64,000 nucleotides of DNA from Bagarius yarrelli (GCA_005784505.1 VCAZ01000054.1:548501-612500); one strand, 5' to 3'; numbered from the stretch's first letter, positions 48,667-60,857 are shown. Program-made: numbers and translations. Notes: generated from the letters alone by a model not told the origin.

Positions 48667-48958
48667 TATGTGGTGTGTGTGTGTGTGTTTATTGTTTGTA
48701 TGAGACTTTATTAATCTGAAGCGCCGTGCTGATGGTCACAGTTCTAACATGTATGTGAGGTTTGAGAATGTGAGGTGTCTGTCCTCCTGTGATGTCCTTA
48801 ATTTTTCTGAGGCAGCGGCTCCTGAATATGTCCTCCAAGGAGGGCAGAGGGCGGCCAGTGATTTTCTGAGCTGTACTTATCACCCTCTGCCGTGTTTTCC
48901 TGACACCGTTATATTAAACCTAACACCTTTGTATTAAATTCTACCTCCATTAGAACAA
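48667..48958 (-). mobile_element. LINE 3'-end fragment B
   Basis: Minus-strand frame 48883..48689 contains AQKITGRPLPSLEDIFRSRC and LRKIKDITGGQTPHILKPH, the extreme C-terminus of a fish LINE ORF2. The 3' tail contains AATAAAGTC and AACAATAAACACACAC, directly followed by array block 2. It is nearly identical to fragment A over their shared part. It adjoins a Tc1-like remnant at 48955-49040. Confidence 0.7.
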
Positions 48959-49040
48959 AGAGACTTAAACCCTGTTCCAGCATCACACAAAGCCCTGATC
49001 TCCATGAAGACATGCTGTGTTCTGATTGGTGTAGAAGAAC
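48955..49040 (+). mobile_element. Tc1-like transposase fragment
   Basis: CCCTGTTCCAGCATCACACA and CTCCATGAAGACATGCTGTG belong to the same Tc1-derived repeat as 30150-30535 and 49665-50005. Confidence 0.6.
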
Positions 49041-49664
49041 TCTATTGTCCATGAAAGGAAATTCTTTTTCTGTGCAGCTTGTAGATGTAGCTTCAGCTAG
49101 CTAATGATGCTAATCTGTGTTAACAGATCAGATGGTTGACAGGATGCAGTAACGAGACTGGTTTTAAAAGATTGGCCTCATTGTCTGCTCCTTTCCATTT
49201 CCCGCATTTACAACCTGCTTGTCTCCCACAGGTTAACGAATGACTTGGGGCTGATTGTGGTAAATAGGCTAACAGAGCAGAGTGTGTAAGTGTGTGTGTG
49301 AGAGAGAGAGTGGGTTTATGAGAACAGCATAGTGCCTTCGTTACTCTTTAATGAAAGTGGAAAAGCTCAGGATGACGGTATGCATGAATTATTCAATGGC
49401 GTCCAGAGAGCTCCCACTGTCCCAGCCCCCCACCACCACCACCCCCGCCCGCTCACACCCAGCACACCAGCACTGTAAAGGACACGCCAGCTTTTTATCC
49501 ACAAGCTACAAAAAAACAAAACAAACACAACCTAGTGCTAATTAGCTTAAGTCCGATTTAAACTGCAGCTTCTACTATTCAGCTGGAAGTGTTTCTAATA
49601 AAGGATGCCATTTTACCTCTTCATGCGTCTCACAATGTCTATTATTCCTGGATAATAAAACCAA
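49041..49664. other. intergenic DNA, nothing recognised
   Basis: Contains a short CCACCACCACC-rich spot (49430-49450) and no gene or transposon that I can name. Confidence 0.4.
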
Positions 49665-50005
49665 GAGACACAAACCCTGTTCCACCATGACAAAACCCCT
49701 GATCTCCATGAAGACATACTGTGTTCTGATTGGAGTAGAAGAGAGTTCTGATTCTAACCCTTTAAACTGATCCCGGACTGAACCTCAGATCTCCTCGCCT
49801 CAACATTACTGTTCGATCTCAGTAATTTGAAGGAATGAACACACTCACACAACAAACACAGTCTAATGGAAATCCTCCAGCGGTGTGTGAGGATTATTAT
49901 AGGTAAAAGAGTGAGACTTGCAGTACATCCGGAATGTGATGACCCAAGAACACGTATTGACGTGTCGGACGGGTGATCAATATTTTTCCTCATATAGTGT
50001 ATAAA
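49665..50005 (+). mobile_element. Tc1-like transposase C-terminal remnant
   Basis: CTCCATGAAGACATACTGTG, AACCTCAGATCTCCTCGCCT and the end CATATAGTGTATAAA match, with divergence, the fragment at 30150-30535. Frames are broken. Confidence 0.65.
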
Positions 50006-50040
50006 TTAAAATTAATTCCTCTTTAGCAAAATATTACCTC

Positions 50041-50225
50041 AGATCAGGGATGTCAAACTCAGTTTCAAACACAGAGTTCAGTTTCAACCTCATTCCAAAG
50101 CACAAAATGTTTTTTTTTAATGAGACTGAATGACATGATTAGCTGGATCAGGTGCAATTAACTAGGGTTGAAGCGGAACTCTGCAGGACACCGGCCCTCC
50201 AGGAACTGGGTTTGACACCCCTGAC
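50041..50225. mobile_element. hAT-like inverted-repeat MITE
   Basis: The left end CAGGGATGTCAAACTCAGTT and right end AACTGGGTTTGACACCCCTG are near-perfect inverted repeats. The body (TAGCTGGATCAGGTGCAATT) is the common fish dispersed element. It is a relative of 2480-2662. Confidence 0.75.
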
Positions 50226-50394
50226 TTAGATAAAAGCTGCTTTACTTTGGACTTGTGTTGGCTGATATGATTAAAGGACTTAACTATATTAAAAAGTTTT
50301 GTTTTTAATCATAATGAGGTTCAGCTAATCTACAACCTCTATAAACACTATAGAAAACATTCCCATTTAACTGACGCACAGCTAGAAAGACGTT

Positions 50395-50560
50395 AGGACA
50401 TTTACAGCATTTGGCGGACGTCCTTATCCAAAGCGACTTACATTTATTTCATTTATACAGCTCAGCAATTAGGGGTTAAGGGCCTTGCTCAGGGGTGCTG
50501 GGAATCAATCTTCCAGTTAGCAGATCAACACCTTAACCTCGGCGATACCACCTCCCCCCG
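50395..50560 (-). mobile_element. tRNA-SINE copy (second SINE type)
   Basis: Reverse orientation. TTTGGCGGACGTCCTTATCC is at the distal end, GGGTTAAGGGCCTTGCTCAG in the body, and AACACCTTAACCTCGGCGAT is the reverse of the tRNA-like head. Confidence 0.8.
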
Positions 50561-50596
50561 AGGGCAACACCGACAGTGTAAGTAATCATTACCATT

Positions 50597-50755
50597 AACA
50601 GCATTTGGCAGACGTCCTTATCCAGAGTGACTTACATTTCTCTATTTTCATATATCAGGGCAATTGGGTTGCAAGTGCAAGTGATGTTGCTGGGAATGGA
50701 ACCCAAGTCTTTCTGGTATCAGTCCAAAACCTTAGCCACTAAGCCACCACTTTCC
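50597..50755 (-). mobile_element. tRNA-SINE copy (second SINE type), adjacent copy
   Basis: Starts GCATTTGGCAGACGTCCTTA and ends AACCTTAGCCACTAAGCCAC, with the same orientation as its neighbour 37 bp away. They are two independent or tandem insertions. Confidence 0.75.
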
Positions 50756-51977
50756 CAACCATGTAGGTCTATGAGAGGAGCCGATTCTCTGCAGTCCTTT
50801 GGTTTTAGGTCGGATCATGTTTACTAAGTCAATTTTAATTCCCTACGTTAATTAATCAGCACTACATCAGCTAGCGGTCCAAATTAAAATGATTCATGTA
50901 TGTTTTTAACAGCTAATCACCCATAAAATGTTAGATACATTACAAATGAAAGGAAGATAATACAAGATAATCCCAGCCCCTTTATTTCAGGCTCCGCCCC
51001 CAGGCATCCAATTGACTCATTTAGCAGACGCTTTAATACAAGAACCTAATTAAGCAGATCAGGAGAATATTAGGCTTCTGAAAGGACTCTACTCCGTCTC
51101 TACTACAGGCAGCAGAAGCCACAAAAACAACACACCGCTGCTTAGGACAAAGAGGACAGGAGGGAGAATGTATATCGAAATGTCCTCTATTTAAATACAT
51201 TAACACACAAAGCTTAAAATAAAAAAATACATTAAATTACCACCATTGAACCCATCGTCGATGCTTGGATAGTTTTATTAGACTAACAAGAAAAAAACAG
51301 ACACATGCAAATCAAGCAAGAATCGAGCCAAGAAGAAACACGATGTTACTGCGTTAAACAAAATCATCCACAGGCGACACGTTTTTATTGACCTGCTAAC
51401 TAGCTAATGTTTAGGAATTAGTTTCAGGCTGCATTTAATGTGGCCATGTTTACCAGGCTCAAAGATCTAGTTTTAATTTTCCACTGCCTTAAAAGATTCG
51501 TCATTAAATTTCATTCCTATATGTGATTTAACTAATAAAATTTCATTCCTATAAGTGATTTAACTAATTTAGGGTTCATAATCGGGAAACCCGAAAGTTG
51601 ATTATTTAATCCTATACTATTTAATCCTATACTATTTAATTTTATACTATTTACTTTATGTTTTTAAAAAAATCAAACATTAACAGGTCCCGAGAGTAAA
51701 GAGTTATAAGTGTTTTCTGTGATTGGATTGGAATCAGATAGCATGCACCTAAACGCTCCTACATTTACACTCATGAACAGTTTCATTAATGTTAACGTTG
51801 CATGAGAGTGCCCTCTAGTGGCTATCTCGTTATCTAAGCATTTGCGTCGGATTATCAATGATTTCAACAAAAAAATGATTGAAGTGTATATAATTGTTTC
51901 TAAAGTTATAGTTATAGATTTTAGCGAAAGAGGAAAAAAAATCCATGAAGACAGTCAGCTTTTACTGTCACACTGTC
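50756..51977. other. cux1 (CASP) 3' UTR side
   Basis: The DNA just below 51978 should be the 3' UTR of the CASP transcript. Minus-strand AATAAA signals occur near 51389 and 51277. A direct repeat of about 23 bp (ATTTCATTCCTATA at 51508 and 51539) is present. No other gene. Confidence 0.4.
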
Positions 51978-54321
51978 TCACTGCCACATGTCACCATTTT
52001 CTCCGTTCTCATGGAAACGGTGCAGATGGTCCGAGTACCTGACAGGTGGGTAGAGACACAGAGAGAAAAGATAAAGAATGAATAAGAGTGTCCATGTGCA
52101 TCATGACATAATGGAAGCATGGAAATGAAAATGGGGAATTCTGGGAAAAAAAACAACAGATACAGTCCTTTTTTTTTTAACATAACACTTAGCTGGCACA
52201 GGCTCTGGTGGCGCCCAAGGCAAGATTGTAAATTTTTCTCTCTGGCCCTGCCCCCCTACTTTAAAGCACCCCTTTCTCTCACCACACACACACGCACACA
52301 CACACATCCACCCACCCTACCACAAAACAACAACTATCTAAATAAATAAATAAGCATGAAGCACAAGTAGTAAATAAATTGTGATGATAAACTAATTTGA
52401 TTAACAGACCCTAGAAGACTCACACAACAGTTAAAGTGCAAATCAACAAAAAAAAAACTCTAAACTCTAATCTATTTTCTAAATTACAGATTAGTCACAA
52501 CAACATGTAACATGCCTGGATTTCTTCTTCACAGCAAAGTCATCAATGAATTTTGTTTTTAACTGGCAAGTCACCTAGGTCACCTATGCCACGGGTCGGA
52601 CCTGACGCTTATTTTACAAAAAAATGTAAATATCCCTGTGCATATTGTGTGTGTGTGTGTGTGTGTAGGAAAGGCAGCACTCACTTCTTAGCACAGTATG
52701 CAGCACAGTCACGGCCAATGCTCTCACTCCAGGCTGTTTTATAGAGCACCTGAAACACATGTTATTACACATGTAGTACTACAGATATATATAAAAAGAG
52801 AAAAAGGGAAAAAAAAAAAAAAAAAAATTCTGTCACACAATTTATTCTAGATTCTAGAAATGATTAGCAAGCTAGAAAAAATTATAAAGCTAATAAAATT
52901 AAAAGAAAAGATATTTTTATAGAAGTAACATCCCCAAAAATATATATGTTCTTACAAATCCTAACCAAAAATCTGCGAGAAAAATCCAGATGTGCTAGCG
53001 ATATTACTGTGAGTGGGTCAGGAACTAGCTGCAAATCAGGGTTTTTTTATGGTCGGATAAAACATTTTTTATTTTAGTCCTCAAATCAGCTCATGTGTAC
53101 CTTTAGTTGTAAGTCAGATGTATTATTATCAGGCTTTATGGTGATAATTGCTAGGCTACTTTAAAAAAAAGTGTCAAAAAATGTATTAAGTTAAGCTACA
53201 CTGAGGTGATATCATTAGATTAACAGATTCTGGCAAAATTATTGAAAATAATTAGTAAAACTGCTCCTTTTTGTGTCCTTGCTCATATCTACTAATAATG
53301 AATGAATGAATGAATGAATGATTAAACTGTAATCTTATTACCAGAAACACCAGGCAGTGGAGGAAGAGAGTGTAAAAGAAAGCAATCGTTCTCGCCATCT
53401 TGTTGGACAGGATGACACGACCCTGAAATGCAAATCACACCGACTCTCAGCTGCACTGATCCAACATACCGAGTGTTTATCCATGTATGAACAGGTGTAG
53501 TTAGAGAGATACACTTTAAATGAACAGGTATTTATGATTCAGTGATGGCCATTGAAAGCGAAGTTGCCAGATTAGATCCTGAATCAGTTTCTATGCAGTT
53601 GCTTGTGTGTTACATGAATGAACAAAGGAAGTGAGTTAAAATGAACTCCTAAAATTGTTCACTAAACAAAGTACAGTTAGATGGAGTCAAAGACACTGTA
53701 TGTGTGTGTGTGTCTAAGAGAGAGAGAGAGAGAAGGGCACACACCAAGCTGAGTGTGGCCTTGTCCCATGGGCTGAGGCTCAGATATCGTCTCTGTCGCT
53801 CCTAAAACATGGACAGGATGAGACAGATCACATGTTACATATAGCATCAAACACATATAAACATATCAGTGTCTGGAATTCACACTTACCTTCTTGCTGA
53901 ATGAGGAAAAGGGGTCGAGTCTCTCCTCATACTGCGTGGAGTAGCGCATGACGGTGTCATCACTGCCGCCGCTCTATACACACAGACACACACAGAGACA
54001 TAAACATCATCAACTTCCTGCTGTGAATCATACATCAGTTGTGGGAAACGAGTGTGTGAGCTTTTAAGCAGGACGTCTGAGCTGCCGGTCTAAGGACGCA
54101 CTCTGGTCGGGTAACTTTGCAGGAACTTGATCTTCTCGTATAGCTTGATGTTGTCAGCGCGCAGACTGTCCAGCTCAGACTGCAGGGCCTGCAAAGTCTG
54201 CTGCAGAGAACGACTCTCCTGCCAGACAGAGAAAAACAGACAGAACATTAGATTAGAACATCCATCTACTAAGACATCCATGTAGGCAAGAAATTATAAA
54301 AAAATATATATAGGATAGAGA

Positions 54322-54388
<67 letters not shown>

Positions 54389-54764
54389 GGAAAGAGAGAG
54401 GGAGAGGAGAAAAAGAGAGAAGAGAGAAGCAAGTCATACACAGAGAGAAAGAGAGAGAAAGAGGGAAGCTTTAAAAATAAGATTAGTCACTCAGCATGCT
54501 AAAAAAAATTACAGAAGATGAGAAAACAAGAGACTTGAGAAGAGTCTCTAAAAAAGAAATTGAAAACAGTTCAGAACTATCCGAATGATGATTTGAGAAC
54601 CACACTTTTTTCTTTAAAAAAAAATAAAATCTATTTGACTGAGCTTTTACTAGAGAAAGAAAGAAAGAAAGAGAGAGACAGAGGAGAGATAGAGAAAGAG
54701 AAGGGGAGATGAGACAGAGAGAAAGAGACAGAAAGAAGAAGAAGAGGAGAAAGAAAGAGAGAGA

Positions 54765-54813
<49 letters not shown>

Positions 54814-54852
54814 CAGAGAGAAGGAGAGAGGGAGAGAGGAGAGATAGAGAGG

Positions 54853-54883
<31 letters not shown>

Positions 54884-55803
54884 GGAAAGAGAGAAAGAAA
54901 AAGAGAGAGAGGGAGGGAGAAAGAGTGAGATAGAGAGAGAGAGAGGAACAGAGAAAGAGAGAGAGACAGAGAAAGAGAGAGTAAGACAGAGACAGACAGA
55001 GAGACAGAGACAGACAGAGAGACAGAGAGAGAGAAGAGACAGAGAGAGGAAAGAGAAGTGGGAGAGCGACAGGAAATGAGAGAGAGACAGACAGAGAGAC
55101 AGAGAGAGAGAATACCTAGAAAAGGGAAACAAAGTAGTTAGAAACCAAAGGATATGGAAGGACTGAGGAGAGAAGGTTTGTGGATTATGTGTTTGAGGTC
55201 AGGTGTTAGGGAATACTGACAGTAGGACTCATGGTATAAAGAGGCAGTGTTGGAGAGCAACCAGTTACCGAACTACCTAAAGTAACAGCGTTACCTAATT
55301 TAATTACGTTATTATATGTTTTATATGATTATAAAAAGGGTTAAATCTGAATATTTTCTTTAAAAAGCCTATAATATGTTAAATAATATTTTGGGATTTG
55401 TGCAATGACTTATGCTAAAGCCGAAATCTTTAGAATACTCCACCCTGTCTGAGAGTAATACTAACACTGCCTGGTAGAAAGGGTTGAAAATGATTTGGTT
55501 GAAAAGATCTGTTAGAAACCTAAAATTAATCACTTTATTTTTATAAAGTAATTGAAAGGTTGTTCTGCTAATTACATTTTAAATGGGGTCATTTCTAATC
55601 TGTAAGCTGTTTCCACAGTAACCTTCCCATCACGCTAACCAAGTGAGTGGAACTGAATAAAGGGAGTGTGAGTGTAACAGTGCTTACAGCCTCCAGTTCC
55701 TGGTTACGAGCTCGGAATCTCTCTCTCTGGCTGGAGATGATTGAAAGCAAAGAGTCCATCTGACCCTGAGGAAGCTCAGCCTGAGAATAACTGCCAACTC
55801 CTG

Positions 55804-55844
<41 letters not shown>

Positions 55845-56817
55845 ACACAAACCCTGTCTGGTCCATGTGGTGCAGAGTGTGTGTTTTGTGTGTGTTACCT
55901 GTAAACAGAGCCGTGGCCTCTTTAATCGGCTCAGGGATCCGGTCCATGCTGCTCAGGTCTGCCCCCTAGTGGACAAATACAACAAGCTTCAGCTTTTAGT
56001 TGTACAAACCTTAAACTGATATTTTACCCAAAAATGTCATTAATGACTCACACGTATGTTTTCCAAACCTGTAAGACCTTAATTTTATCTTTAGAACACA
56101 ATGTAAGATATTTTTTGATAAAATCTAAGGAATCGGACCCTCCCATAGACAGCAAGGTAACTTCTACCTTTAAAACTCATGATGATCTACAAACTTCAGT
56201 GTGACATCAGCGGTTCAACTGCAACGTTATGAAGGTACAAATATACTTTTTAGTGCAAAGAAAACAAAAATAACGACTTTAATCGCCATTTTTGTCTTTA
56301 CTGCATCACATGTGGACACACGTTAATGACAGTATGTATTCAGCGTCAACATGTTGGATCGGTGATCATTTTGAATGCAAGCATCGTGCCTTATTTACAC
56401 TCGGAGAAAAATGCAAACTGTTTACAAACTATTGAAATGCACACACTAACACCATTTTAAAGCCCAAACCAAAAACAAAACTCAATTAATGCAGATTTCA
56501 TAATATTTTTTTTACATTTTTACATGTCTGACAGGTTTGGATTAACCCGACTGTGAGAAATTAATGACATAATTTTCCTTCTGTGTACTCTGAGGTGTGT
56601 GTGTGTGTGTGTGGGGGGGGGGTGTTTTAGCATCTTTCCTTCTATGTACTCCAAGAGGTGTGTGTGTGTTTGAGTTGTACCTCAGCATCAGGGCGTGACA
56701 GGGAGGACATGGCCTGAATGGTGCTCAGGTCATGCTCCAGTTTAAAAATGAGCTCCTTCTGCTCAGCACTGGTCTTTACTGCGGCTGAAAACTCCAGCTG
56801 AAGTGCAGCGTAGCGTC
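51978..56817 (-). CDS. cux1: cux1, CASP-isoform 3' exons (partial; 5' part outside window)
   Basis: Nine exons on the minus strand: 56817-56681, 55965-55899, 55800-55688, 54218-54102, 53973-53890, 53801-53745, 53422-53342, 52749-52685 and 52038-51978 (stop TGA at 51980-51978). All phases are compatible; 782 nt are present. They encode the C-terminal part of CASP, the Golgi coiled-coil product of CUX1: LIFKLEHDLSTIQAMSSLSR, SLLSIISSQRERFRARNQEL, QALQSELDSLRADNIKLYEK, YSTQYEERLDPFSSFSK and RYLSLSPWDKATLSL. A single membrane anchor (FFYTLFLHCLVFLVLYKTAW) and a short tail (SDHLHRFHENGENGDMWQ) follow. CASP is a type IV-anchored golgin of intra-Golgi transport. The first exon begins with two bases of a codon, so more exons lie beyond the right edge. 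The homeodomain exons of the transcription-factor isoform are not in the window. Confidence 0.93.
54300..55115. repeat. GA-rich polypurine tracts in cux1 introns
   Basis: A GA run at about 54317-54450 and a longer AG-only stretch at 54655-55112 lie upstream of the exon at 54218-54102, so the transcribed strand is polypyrimidine there. Frames across it are artefacts. Confidence 0.92.
55808..55840. repeat. AC microsatellite next to a cux1 exon
   Basis: Sixteen CA units start 8 bp beyond the 3' splice acceptor of exon 55800-55688 (minus strand), so on the sense strand a TG run sits immediately upstream of the acceptor. Confidence 0.9.
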
Positions 56818-57260
56818 CTGTCAAACACACACACACACAAGTCATTTTGTGCCACAAACATTATTTAACTATCAGAGATTAAAAATAGTTTTCCTGAAAT
56901 ATCCGCTTACCCGTACTGACCTAATGATTAATTATACAAACACCAGGAAAAGAGATGGAACAGGCTTCACTGTGTAAATCGGCCAAGGAGACACCAATTA
57001 TTATTTATAAGGAACCGCATGGTCTGACCTATTTGTTTTATCAGCATTAGATACTGAAGAACGTTTAATTTCTCAAACTCGGAGTAAACAAACAAACAAA
57101 AAAAACAGTTTGGTACAGTTTGGTGTGTAAAAAGTCAGACGGTCCATAATAATACTTAATGTCCTTAGAATGATAAAAGCACAGCCGTCACTAGGTTACA
57201 CTTATCGATGCCATGTCTGGATTCATTCCAAAATGTATGCAAAGCTAATAAAAACATCAA

Positions 57261-57360
57261 CCAATCCATCAATCAGTCCATCCATCCATTCATCCATCCA
57301 CTGACCCATCCATCCATCCACCGACCCATCCATCCATCCACCGACCCATCCATCCATCCC
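57261..57360. repeat. CATC tetranucleotide / 20-bp minisatellite
   Basis: CATC units are organised into a unit of about 20 bp, CCATCCATCCACCGACCCAT, present about three times. Confidence 0.9.
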
Positions 57361-58555
57361 ATTCAAGTATTTGGGTTAGTTGGATGTTTTTTACTTAAAT
57401 CTGTACTGAAATAATCCATTAATATTTAGTTTCCTGTAAACTTTAGATTTAAGAGCATTTTTTAAAAATAGCTTTTTAAGTTGTGGTAATGACCCAATGC
57501 ATTCCTATTAGAGTTAAACGTCTTGACCCCGACACATGATGCTAAACACGTCGAACAGTAATTGGTTGCTTTAAATGACACATATTTAGCTGATAAAAGC
57601 TGTTGTACAGTCCAGACTTTTTGAGGTTTGGTCTAATGGCGGTGCTGCTTGCAAATTTCGGGCCCAATAAGAGAACATGAGGTTATAAGGCCCCCTACCA
57701 CCCCCATATTGTCCCCAAACATACTATGACATAATTACTAGTACAGATACCACTGATAAAACAGATCTCTGGAGGCCCGCGACGTGCATGGGTCATTAGA
57801 ATCATGCCAACTCCCCACCCTGCGTTAACTTTTACCTTGGATTTTCTGACTTATAACTACAAAAAATTGGGATGCTAAGCAAATTGGGACAGGTTTTCTC
57901 ACTCTCAATTTCAGCAATTAACATTAAACCATCATAGCTGCTCACGCCATGAGCCGTATACAAAACATCACTCCTTAAATTTTTGCTTTCTATTGTTTAA
58001 ACAAGTACCTGATATAGGGGGAAAAAAACATACAGACATGTTAAACAGTTAAATATCTAACACTGAGCAGCCAGTTTGCTGCATGACCTTCTAAAAGCCA
58101 ACAAAATGTTCATTCTTGATCAGATAAATGTTAACAAACGTTTTAGAAAAAAAAAATCAAAGCAATTTATAACATTGTAAAAATGCTACAGCATCGAGGG
58201 TATAGATGTCAATTTCTATTATATAAACAGTACATTTTCGAGTCTCTTACATGTTGCTAGTGTGCGACTCAATAAATAAAGGGACGGACCACAAGCCATA
58301 TGTGTTTGTATAAAAGATATTTACTTCAATTATCACACCTAGGGTGCTAGTGAATAATAATAATCATAGTAACAAGAATCATAATACATTGTGAAGATTT
58401 CTTACAGTGATATTGCTTCTCCATATTGTATAAGGGACTGTCTTACAGTGCTGAGAACATACTACATGACACACAAAAAACAAAACAAAAAAAAAACACA
58501 CAACAGAAGAAAACGAACGTGAAATCGAATCCCGAACCTATTGTGAGGCGAGGCG

Positions 58556-58593
<38 letters not shown>

Positions 58594-58745
58594 CAGTACA
58601 AGTGTAAAATGCTCATGCATGACGACGTCACACAAACAAGGTGAAATCTAGGAAGATCGCTTAGTCGTGTTAAATCTCACAATGACGTCAAGGATGGTGA
58701 TTGGGCGGGTTTACGATCAAAGGCATGATGGGATCGCTTGGCAGA
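58556..58745. promoter_or_regulatory. promoter-like motif patch
   Basis: CRE half/complete sites (GACGTCA at 58624-58630; TGACGTCA at 58683-58690) and an adjoining CCAAT/GC-box string (ATTGGGCGGG at about 58700-58709) follow a GA run. It is more CpG-rich than its surroundings. Function is unproven. Confidence 0.3.
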
Positions 58746-60479
58746 ATGTGTCTATTCGGGTCTATGGCACCGTATCTAGTAAAAAAAAAAAATTATGAAA
58801 AAAAATGAAAACACTCAGCAAATCTGAAAGTCAGTGAGCATCTTACCTGCTCCACACACATAAAAAACTTAACCTAGTAGTGACTACTGTGTGTGAGCAC
58901 CAAACAGGAGCCAGACTACCAATTCTTATGTACGGTCGCACTCTGGGTACAAACCTCTGTGTTTATTAAGGATAAGTGCTAAGAAAAAGAAAGACGTCCT
59001 GCCTCTAAACTTCAATGTGAAGTCGCAATCCGGTAACGAGGAGTCGCGGATCAAAAGGGCGAATGAGGGGAAAAAAAACGGAGAGAAGGAAAGCGAAATG
59101 TCAAAAAAAAAAACAACAAACACACAAAGTATTTACACACACCCTACCATACAAATCAATGTCAAGACACACAGACCTCAACGGAGTCTCAGGGAACTTC
59201 TGGACATAATCTTTTAGTATTTGGCATGACAAGTATTCATCCTACAAAAAAAAGTTTTTTTTAATTCCAAAAGGTTTTCTCCATATCATCTGATAAAGTT
59301 TGTACATCTTATTACAGATACTATACACAAAAAGTAAGCGTGTCCTTTTTTTTTTTGTTTGTTTTTATTTTGTCTTTTTTTTTGGACTGTGTATGTCTTT
59401 AACCCGTTCGTAGTGAGTGCTTATCAAACGCTAGTGGACAAAATAAAAACTTTTTCCTCCTAACTGTAAGGAATATAGCATAAAACAAGGGGGCATTGAG
59501 GCCTCTGGCACTTTAAGGCTGGGTGTGGCCCCAAATCCCTCAATTCCCCCCCTGTTTGTTTTTGTTCATATGTCAGTCCTGATATAATCCCACCCTATAT
59601 AATAAAGTAGTGTCCCCGCTTTTCAAAGCTTCAGCTGAAAAACTGTCCTTTAGGAAAAAGACTAGAAATCTGGCAGGGTGGCTTGAAGTAGTAAAGTGAT
59701 CAAAGGTGACGAGCCACAAATGGCTGATAATTTGTTTTTGTTTTTTCTTTTCTTTCTTTATTTTTTAAATACAAATGACTAACTGTAATCTCTGCAACAA
59801 CTTCTTACAAAAAATGCGTTTATAACCTGGTTTAAGATCACGACCAAATGATCTGAACAAACCGTCAAATCGACATGGATAAAAATATCATGACTCCTGT
59901 TAGCAGCAAAGACTACAATTCCCATCATCCCCATGACCCGAGCTGACTACATCCGCACGTTCTTTCTTTATTAATGCTATAGCGAACAGACTGGGAGGTT
60001 TGTTTTTTTTTTTTAAAAACAAGCTCATGGTCTATACGGTTGGGATTTGGGAGGATGGAGCGACTTGACAGTAAATCAACACATTAGTACTAAAGCTTTA
60101 ATAAAATAACGTGTGAGCGAATGGCTTCTACGCCGTCACGCTGAATAATGCCTTAAAATAAACGTCATGAGAAACCAATCAACACTCAAGTCTGGCAGCT
60201 ACACGACTCCTCGGGAATTCGCTTCAGAATCCGACTACAAAAACTACGGCGGCACGTTAGACCCGATAAAGAGGCTAGTGTCGTCCTGTGAGCAAAAGAT
60301 CCATGCCATACAATGTCTCGTTTAAAGCTGTGCAGCTTTTGCGTGGTGGATTTACTTTGCTAGAAAAAGAACAATTCAATCTGGAATTCACAAAATGCGC
60401 TTGCAGGAAATACACAATTTGCTAGTGAGGCCAAACACGATGAAGAAAAGCAGGGCAGACCTAACAACTTTAGGGGAAG

Positions 60480-60645
60480 TGACAGCTCAAGCAGTTAATG
60501 AGCTGAAATGCTGATCTTGGGTTTAACTCACAGCACCACACTGCTGGGCCCCTGAGCAAAGGTCTTACCCTCAACTGCTCAGTGGGATAAAAAAAAAAGA
60601 AAGATAAGATAAATGTAAGTTGCACTGGATAATGGCGTGAACCAA
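60480..60645 (+). mobile_element. tRNA-SINE copy (second SINE type)
   Basis: Degenerate head (AGCAGTTAATGAGCTGAAAT; TCTTGGGTTTAACTCACAG), body GGGCCCCTGAGCAAAGGTCT, end AATGGCGTGAACC. Confidence 0.65.
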
Positions 60646-60857
60646 AAGGCAACAAAGGCGTCCTGGAGAAGACATGGGAATATTCTCATGAGGTTTAAAG
60701 GTTCTGACACACTGGAATGCATCAGTACATAGACTGATATCCTTAAAAATGCTCTCATGACAAGAATGTGTCTCGAAAGCACTCGCAATGTTAACATGCT
60801 TTACGATTTACCAATCAAATCAAACAAGTTCCGATCTTCTGAATGCAGCTACTCCAG

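Noticed and set aside
54650..55132. 160-codon Ser/Leu-rich minus-strand frame in cux1 intron
   Set aside because: Entirely GA/CT microsatellite; it falls between well-supported CASP exons.
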